Below, in pieces: positions 59,901 to 64,000 of a stretch of 64,000 bases of DNA. The notes under the pieces are model-generated. The model ran no database searches, was not told the DNA's origin, and saw only the letters and a list, made by a program, of their open reading frames with translations. This DNA is from Cheiracanthium punctorium (lineage: Eukaryota > Arthropoda > Arachnida > Araneae > Cheiracanthiidae). Position 1 is the stretch's first letter. Every line of letters starts with the position of its first letter. Where the stretch lies: contig JAWZYV010013141.1 in the NCBI GenBank assembly GCA_038373885.1, positions 124,001 to 188,000 of the forward strand, in the 5' to 3' direction. The translations under genes were made by a program, and so were the position numbers.

Positions 59901-60507
59901 ATATATTTATTTCCAGCAAATAATATGCACTTTTCTGATGCTGAGAGCATATTTCATGTAATTCTGAAATTAATATTCAATCTCTGCTTCACCCCTTAAA
60001 AAAGTTTCTGGATCTACTGTTGTGGTAGGAGGGGGAAGTGGCGTTCCCATTTAACTTTTTAGAAATTCATTTTAAACCCCAATATTTTTCCAAAAACTTA
60101 AGAAATTTCTCTATTCTTACTCTGGAATATGTTATATGCTAATTAATGTAACACAGTTTTAAGCTTGTGAAGTTAAATCATCAGCTGCAAAAGAAGTCTC
60201 ATGGTGATCATTTGTTTTTCTTTCTATAATTTCCTTCTGGCTGGAAATTGAAAAAAAAATGATGGAAATTGAATACAATTTTCCTGATTTTTCGCTATAA
60301 TTCTTTCACTCCTTCATACAGTTTCAAAATTTCTTTAGAGGATTTATCAAAATTTATAGAAATTCAGGATTCAAGTCAGTTTTTCAAATTCAACCTGTTA
60401 ATTTTATGTTTTTTCAGGAAATACAACAAATGATATACGCTGAAAAGATAGAGCAAGAAGAATGCTTCTTCGACGACGTCTACAAACAGAAAATAGTTAA
60501 AACATAA
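41863..60507 (+). CDS. Gene B: six-exon gene for a small predicted secreted Cys-containing protein
   Basis: Predicted coding exons are 41863-41986, 44106-44152, 54516-54659, 57463-57510, 58161-58214 and 60418-60507. All have AG/GT borders and join in one open frame of 168 codons. Intron 1 is phase 1 and the rest are phase 0. Residues 1-15 are a hydrophobic signal-like segment (MFVFILLSGLVVVEC), so secretion is inferred. Cysteines fall at residues 15, 33, 39, 98, 124, 132 and 155; if cleavage follows Cys15, six remain. The body is acidic and probably helical, with DNDDDEC in exon 5 and ECFFDD in exon 6. A TATA box and initiator lie upstream, and AATAAA lies 35 nt after the stop. Gene A is a paralogue on the same strand. 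I do not recognise the family and assign no function. A missed small exon inside the 10.4-kb intron 2 cannot be excluded. Confidence 0.75.
42194..43093. mobile_element. Non-autonomous TIR element, copy 2, in gene B intron 1
   Basis: The ends CAGGGTGTCCCAAAAAGGTG and the near-exact complement are flanked by TA on both sides. It is homologous to 18834-19559 and carries a nested MITE. Confidence 0.7.
42710..42885. mobile_element. Nested hAT-type MITE
   Basis: 176 bp with CAGTGGTGTAGA and TCTACACCACTG ends. Decayed 8-bp duplication GTGTTTGG / GTGTATGA. It is related to the MITE at 7650 (C-run/G-run ends and TTATGAC interior). Confidence 0.7.
43100..44100. other. Gene B intron 1, no further feature
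   Basis: AT-rich with no recognised repeat. Confidence 0.4.
44106..44152 (+). CDS. Gene B exon 2
   Basis: This 47-nt exon follows TTTTATAG. Its first two bases complete the codon begun by the last A of exon 1 (giving Asn), then 15 codons read APLEVKPMIDALADK. The donor AAA|GTAACC is weaker than average, which is the main doubt. The frame closes in phase 0 and matches the phase-0 start of exon 3. Confidence 0.65.
45075..45359 (+). mobile_element. tRNA-Thr-like SINE with perfect 15-bp target duplication
   Basis: The head has box A (TAGCCCAGTGG), a CTCGTAA loop (anticodon CGT, Thr-like) and box B GGTTCGATACC. The anticodon stem is broken, so it is not a working tRNA. The body ends GCAAAC. AATCACTTGTTATTT flanks it at 45060-45074 and 45360-45374. 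Confidence 0.85.
46292..47217 (+). mobile_element. 5' LTR of the Ty3/gypsy element
   Basis: 926 bp, starting TGTTACG and ending GCAACA. It has a TATTTATA promoter-like motif near 46740, an AATAAA near 47110, and GGCGA palindromes at 46520-46572. A primer-binding site TGGTGTCAGAGGTGGGG follows at 47220-47236, resembling the complement of a tRNA-Leu 3' end. Confidence 0.8.
47267..48568 (+). CDS. gag: Ty3/gypsy gag
   Basis: 433 intact codons. About residues 20-120 are heptad repeats (EELRAAH, DEVKTGL, EEMKSGL types) predicting a long coiled coil. A capsid-like region follows (TPWEAYKTQF...), and a CCHC zinc knuckle CWKCGVEGHVQKHC lies near the C-terminus. Gag packages the element RNA in the cytoplasm. 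The start follows the LTR and primer-binding site by about 30 nt. This is the only uninterrupted ORF of the element. Confidence 0.85.
   Translation: MVLTRQKMEEQLQKLMNMMQEMKAGQEQMKADLEKKIEAGQDEMKASHDEVKTGLEEMKAGQDEIKAAQGEMKSGLDELKTAHNEVKTGLEELRAAHDDVKTGLEELRAAHDEMKSGLEEMKSGLEKKIQTNQENMEKRMSILEESKARNVKELCEEFEKIEEKLDSLVKMEKLPENIKLSSRRPTVKLTTYDGMTPWEAYKTQFLIVAKAYGWNESEKADQLAASLSGDAINVLQTIGSTKIGDFDALASALEMKFGEKCQKEYSRIQLKSRMQRSGETLQELASDIDRLCHLAYMDHLDNVREEMAVRHFIEAIRDPETQKSLMLEDYQDLKSALVFAMKLEAAERAVRKDRHAVRAVTVQEGADKDTESVEKRLKRIEDLIERKLRSDRTRDGPKKVKCWKCGVEGHVQKHCGRKSHDQQENPKNMKEGN
48595..50180 (+). pseudogene. pol: Ty3/gypsy pol, broken and truncated after reverse transcriptase
   Basis: 48595-48936 encodes the aspartic protease with active-site VIDTGANVTI. 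A frame change near 48882 leads to 48882-49793, the N-terminal reverse transcriptase (SPWASPIVLLRKKDGSTRFC, DYRRLN). An in-frame TAA at 49791-49793 interrupts it. 49800-50180 contains the catalytic YLDDIII. RNase H, integrase and the 3' LTR are absent, so it cannot transpose. Confidence 0.85.
50729..50918. mobile_element. Foldback MITE with 7-bp direct repeats
   Basis: 190 bp with ~40-bp arms (GGCCATCGTGATTC..., CGGGCCTGCTTGTGCACTCC) and inner matching arms (GAGGCCTACGGA). GAGTAAA flanks it at 50722-50728 and 50919-50925. Confidence 0.75.
50926..53030. other. Gene B intron 2, AT-rich, no recognised feature
   Basis: No ORF or repeat boundary is supported. Confidence 0.4.
53035..54165 (-). repeat. 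Helitron-type repeat, minus-strand copy
   Basis: Inverted relative to 1714-3830: 53040-53140 is the complement of about 3725-3815, and 53400-53760 matches 3120-3490 inverted. The minus-strand 5' end near 54165 reads TCTATATAAATAAAGC. Confidence 0.55.
54516..54659 (+). CDS. Gene B exon 3 (144 nt)
   Basis: The exon is bounded by TTTTGCAG and AAA|GTAAGT, with 48 codons in phase 0. It begins TMVYFIEGTRDLASQGFEFD, continues with an acidic LELEHL segment and DDFWMD, and ends with a single Cys in ETLCSADPELK. It is the largest exon and open throughout. No counterpart for gene A was found within 1-6575, so gene A's copy is probably left of the window. Confidence 0.75.
54820..55320 (-). repeat. Inverted fragments of two dispersed families
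   Basis: 54820-54990 is the complement of about 560-760. 55060-55320 is the complement of the head of the composite element (15302-15560), including a GGCGAAATATTGCC palindrome. Confidence 0.45.
55491..55902. other. Possible DNA-transposon fragment
   Basis: The right end reads TACACCCTGTATAAAT, like mariner-type TIRs. No left TIR and no recognisable transposase were found, though overlapping short ORFs exist on both strands. Confidence 0.3.
56220..56341. repeat. Short GC-ended repeat
   Basis: The ends GGGCCGGTCC and GGGCCGGGCC are approximate inverted repeats. A T-run is followed by a perfect hairpin GGTTGCATC-GCCG-GATGCAACC at 56300-56321. Confidence 0.4.
57463..57510 (+). CDS. Gene B exon 4 (48 nt)
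   Basis: The acceptor TTTTTCAG and donor TCG|GTAAGT frame 16 codons reading EDITKRFTTLYYNRLS in phase 0. Gene A has an exon of identical length ending YYKRLS, with 8 of 16 residues identical. Conservation of length, phase and C-terminal motif is the strongest evidence for both. Confidence 0.8.
58161..58214 (+). CDS. Gene B exon 5 (54 nt)
   Basis: The acceptor GTTGCAG and donor GTG|GTGAGT frame 18 codons, DKCFDNDDDECMGMRKLV, phase 0. The two cysteines are eight residues apart and flank an acidic run. Gene A's exon 5 keeps the same length, both cysteines, and the Met and final Val. Confidence 0.8.
58785..59066 (+). mobile_element. CAA-tailed SINE with perfect 13-bp target duplication, in gene B intron 5
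   Basis: It is almost identical to 36911-37178. AAGACAATGACCT flanks it at 58772-58784 and 59067-59079. Confidence 0.85.
59095..59722 (+). repeat. Three ~175-bp tandem units ending in a terminal hairpin
   Basis: Units marked by GGCCGTAATGTTTTAGAATT-like starts at about 59155, 59330 and 59505. The tail ends TTACTTTCC (59688-59696) / GGAAAGTAA (59714-59722). Confidence 0.6.
60418..60507 (+). CDS. Gene B exon 6: terminal coding exon
   Basis: The acceptor is ATGTTTTTTCAG. Thirty codons including TAA encode EIQQMIYAEKIEQEECFFDD and then VYKQKIVKT. The ECFFDDxY motif is shared with the last exon of gene A. A poly(A) signal follows the stop at 60542. Confidence 0.8.
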   Translation, partial: EIQQMIYAEKIEQEECFFDDVYKQKIVKT

Positions 60508-60541
60508 TTTCATACCTCAAACATAATATTTTTCTGTAACC

Positions 60542-60547
60542 AATAAA
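60542..60547 (+). terminator. Poly(A) signal of gene B
   Basis: An AATAAA hexamer lies 35 nt after the gene B stop codon, with a T-rich tract following. Confidence 0.6.
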
Positions 60548-61019
60548 CATATATTTTAAATTTTTGATGAATAAAACATGTATATGCAGCTGTCTTACGT
60601 AATGCAATTTAAAATGATTTTTTTTCTTTTTGGAGGGGGGTGGGGGTGTTTGTTTCTACTGTTTTCACTTTCCCAAATCAACGAATGCCTTGTTTGTTCT
60701 TACACTGTAAAAAATAGTCAAAAATTATCTACGAGTAAACTATTTATTTACTTTTATGTTGTTTTATACATGAAAAATATGATTCCTTTAACAGTCCATG
60801 ATTTAAAGATAAAAATAAAACCAGGTGAAGCCCATCAAAATTTAACAATTCCAATTTGATGACTTTACAGAAAAAAATGCAACTACATTTAAAAGTTTGA
60901 AATTTTTAGAGACAATTGATGAGTTACAGACAAGCGACTTTATATGCCCTCCTATACAGGAGCATAAAATACAGGAGTTCTAGATCTGTTTTGACAGAGA
61001 TTACTCTCCATTCAATGTA

Positions 61020-63305
61020 GTTTCAATTTAAAAAATCTGATGTGTCCAACACATGACTTCCTTGCACGTCCATTAGATCAAAAATATTTTCGACGCACTT
61101 CCTCTAAATTTATTTGTTTCAAAGAGATAAAATATCAATAATAGTAAGGTTTAGCGATTTCCAGCCAAATATTTCGATATCGCCAATCTGAGTTCAGTTT
61201 GAAAGATTTCCTTCTGACACTTTATTTGGCGATATTTCACCAAAAGCCGACAAACTTGAGATAGTCTGCGAGATTTTGGGGATAGCCAAAGTAGTCATTG
61301 ACCACAGACTTTCAATGAATTGAATGCATCCATACACCTCAATGTATCAGAAGTCATTTGGCTCACCCTGTAAATAAATTCTCAGTCGATTACTGTCAAA
61401 AAAGATATTGAAAACAGTTAGATATTACAATAGTTCTAAATACAAAAGTTAAAAAATCTACGGGTTAGTTTTAGAGTTATACAAAATACGAAATAATTTT
61501 TGGCGCCAAATTTGGCGATATTTCGGCGAAACTCGTCAATGTCGACGACATTTGGCGAGATTTTAAGCATGAACCAAACAATGACAGATTATCGCCAAAT
61601 TTGGCGATATTTCGCCAAAACTCGCCAAGAACGATGACAAATTCTCAGTCGATTGCTGTCAAAAAAGATATTGAAAACAGTTAGATATTACAATAGTTCT
61701 AAATACAAAAGTTAAAAAATCTACGGGTTAGTTTTAGAGTTATACAAAATACGAAATAATTTTTGGCGCCAAATTTGGCGATATTTCGGCGAAACTCGTC
61801 AATGTCGACGACATTTGGCGAGATTTTAAGCATGAACCAAACAATGACAGATTATCGCCAAATTTGGCGATATTTCCCCAAAACTCGCCTAGAACGATGA
61901 CAAATGGCGATACTTTGGGCATGGACCAAATGACTGACTATCGCCAAATTTGGCGATATTTCGCCAAAACTCGCCAAGGTCGAGGACAGACGGCGAGATT
62001 TTGGGCATGTACCAAACAATGACCATCTACAGTAGTATTATATTGAAGATGTCCATAGACATTAAAGTACTGAAATTCTTTCCGGTGGTCCTGTAAATAA
62101 ACTCTCCAGTAGATTGGAACCAAAAATCGAGATGCACAACTAGATGTTACAACATTCTTATATATGAAATTTCATAATAGTTTTTGAGATTTGAGAGTTA
62201 AATATGCACACACGTACACCAAAAGTCGCCAAGCTTGGCGACTTTTGGCATAGTTCTTGAGGGAGGCACGTGACCGTGATAGGACCATTACCTAACTTAT
62301 GTGGTAGGACGGTATTGTGCTTGAAATGGATTAATGCCCCTAAAATTGCCATTGACCGTAATGTATTGGAAATCTTTTGAGTGTTCCTGTAGCAGAACTA
62401 TAAATGATAAAGACACTTTTTTTAATGGAGAAATTCATTTTCTAACTCTTTACAGCATATATCACTTCTGAGTCGTTTGAAATAGCCCAATACCTCTAAA
62501 AAACGCTTTGATGAATTTCGGCCCTTAGAGCGTAATGTATTTCGAATCTTTTGGGCGGTCCTGTAGATAAACTATTCAGTCGAATGGAACCGAAAGGGGA
62601 GGTGCACAACTAGATGTTACAACAATCCTAAATATAAAGTTTCAACATTGTACGCCTAACAGTTTTTGAGATATGCGAGTTTAATGAATTTCGGCCCATT
62701 GAGCGTAATGTATTTCGAATGTTTTGGGCAGTCCTGTAGATAAACTATCCAGTCGAATTGAACCAAAAGGGGAGGTGCACTACTAGATGTTACAACTATC
62801 CAAAATATGAAGTTTCGACATTCTACGCCTAATAGCTTTTGAGTTAGGCGAGTTTAATGAATTTCGGCCCATAGAGCGTAATGTATTTCGAATCTTTTGG
62901 GCGGTCCTGTACATAAACTATCCATTCGATTGCCACCAAAAGGGGAGGTGCACAACTAGATCATAGAACAATCCTAAATATCAAATCTCAACATTCTACG
63001 ACCAATAGTTTTTGAGATATGCGAGTTACATACATACGTACGTACATACGTACGTACATACGTACGTACATACGTACGTACGTACGTACAGACGGCATGG
63101 AAAAACTGGCCACAGTAGACTCGCCGCTGGTCAAAATGAGTTGCAGACGCGTTAATATGATCGTGCATGCTAGCCTACGATGAGATGCATCGAAAAAATT
63201 TTTTTAATTAAATTTAGAGGTAGTCAAAATCGGTTTTTTTGTCGAAATTTGGCCCCCAAAATTTTTCGGGATCACATTACTTCCTTATACTACGTACAAG
63301 GAAGT
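61020..63305 (+). mobile_element. Composite satellite-bearing element, copy 2
   Basis: Same order of parts as 15302-17193: head, GGCGA palindrome block (61170-61990), perfect palindrome (62221-62246), three ~175-bp tandem units (62515-63015), ACAT/ACGT microsatellite (63025-63090), then a tail ending ACTTCCTT (63279-63286) / AAGGAAGT (63298-63305). Confidence 0.65.
61378..61903 (+). repeat. 263-bp tandem duplication
   Basis: 61378-61640 and 61641-61903 are nearly identical, indicating a recent duplication inside the composite element. Confidence 0.7.
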
Positions 63306-63422
63306 AAAAATGAATATCTTAAACGTTTTGAGAATAAACAAAAATTTGAGGATTTTTTAATTTGTTTTGAGTTTTAAGAAATCTTTTTTTTTTTTCATGC
63401 CACTTAAAAAAGTAAAAAAGAA

Positions 63423-63424
<2 letters not shown>

Positions 63425-63464
<40 letters not shown>
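63425..63464. repeat. Poly(T) tract
   Basis: A run of about 38 T between the two composite elements. It could be the poly(A) tail of a minus-strand retrotransposed sequence, but no body was recognised. Confidence 0.6.
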
Positions 63465-63467
<3 letters not shown>

Positions 63468-63616
63468 GACGAGACATCTTAAGCAACTTTATGTTTATCT
63501 CAATGGAAATACTTGCGATGCAGATGCAGTCAAAATTGGTATCAAAGTAAGAACTTTAAGTATAAGCCCGTCCAAAGGTTTTAGGATGCATATAGGGTAC
63601 TAAAATTGTTCTGTAT

Positions 63617-64000
63617 TTTTATTAATAAAAAAAATCTGATGTGTCCAACACATGACTTCCTTGCACGTTCATTAGATCAAAAATATTTTCGACGCACTTC
63701 CTCTAAATTTATTTGTTTGAAAGAGATAAAATATCAATAATAGTAAGGTTTAGCGATTTCTAGCCAAATATTTCGATATCGCCAAGCTGAGTTCAATTTG
63801 AAAGATTTCCTTCTGACACTTTATTTGGCGATATTTCACCAAAAGCCGACAAACTTGAGATAGTCAGCGAGATTTTGGGGATAGCCAAAGTAGTCATTGA
63901 CCACAGACTTTCAATGAATTGAATGCATCTATACACCTCAATGTATTCAAAGTCATTTGGCTCACCATGTAAATAAATTCTCAGTCGATTGCTGTCAAAA
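63617..64000 (+). mobile_element. Composite element, copy 3, cut by the window end
   Basis: It repeats 61020-61405 almost exactly (TCTGATGTGTCCAACACATG...) in the same orientation. Confidence 0.65.

Overview
This is animal nuclear DNA. It is AT-rich, almost all introns and transposable elements, and has no dense coding. Arthropod is the best guess, and a spider or other arachnid is plausible: there is a TATA box plus a TCAGT initiator, tRNA-derived SINEs, many CAGGGTG-ended Tc1/mariner-like elements, Helitrons and Ty3 elements. The lineage is inference; no species marker is visible.

The only host genes I can support are two same-strand paralogues with very short phase-0 exons, which single-ORF scanning misses. 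Gene B (41863-60507, +) has a promoter, six exons and a poly(A) signal. It encodes a predicted 168-residue secreted, Cys-containing protein that I do not recognise. Gene A (6576-10994, +) has only its last three exons here; its earlier exons presumably lie left of the window. Exons 4 and 5 have identical lengths in the two genes (48 and 54 nt), and both genes carry ECFFDD near the C-terminus, so this is a diverged tandem duplication about 50 kb apart.

The rest is a repeat landscape. 1-5000: Helitron-type repeats, including a non-autonomous Helitron with a canonical 3' hairpin and CTAG end. 5.3-6.06, 15.3-17.2 and 61.0-64.0 kb: a composite element with GGCGA/TCGCC palindromes, about 175-bp tandem repeats, a tetranucleotide microsatellite and a terminal hairpin. 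7.6-8.7 kb: a mariner-like relic with a nested hAT-type MITE. 21.3-24.4 kb: unusually GC-rich DNA with a Tc1 relic and a block of short four-base-loop hairpins. 25.3-29.0 kb: two TIR elements, each interrupted by a solo LTR in opposite orientation. 29.5-34.5 kb: a decayed autonomous Helitron (Rep plus Pif1-like helicase). 36-41 kb: MITEs, a SINE and a dispersed ~160-bp repeat. 41.8-60.5 kb: gene B, whose introns hold two SINEs, a truncated Ty3 element, foldback elements and a reverse-strand Helitron-type repeat.

The mobile elements are fragmentary and only the two paralogues look functional. Coordinates of repeat edges are approximate unless a target-site duplication is quoted.
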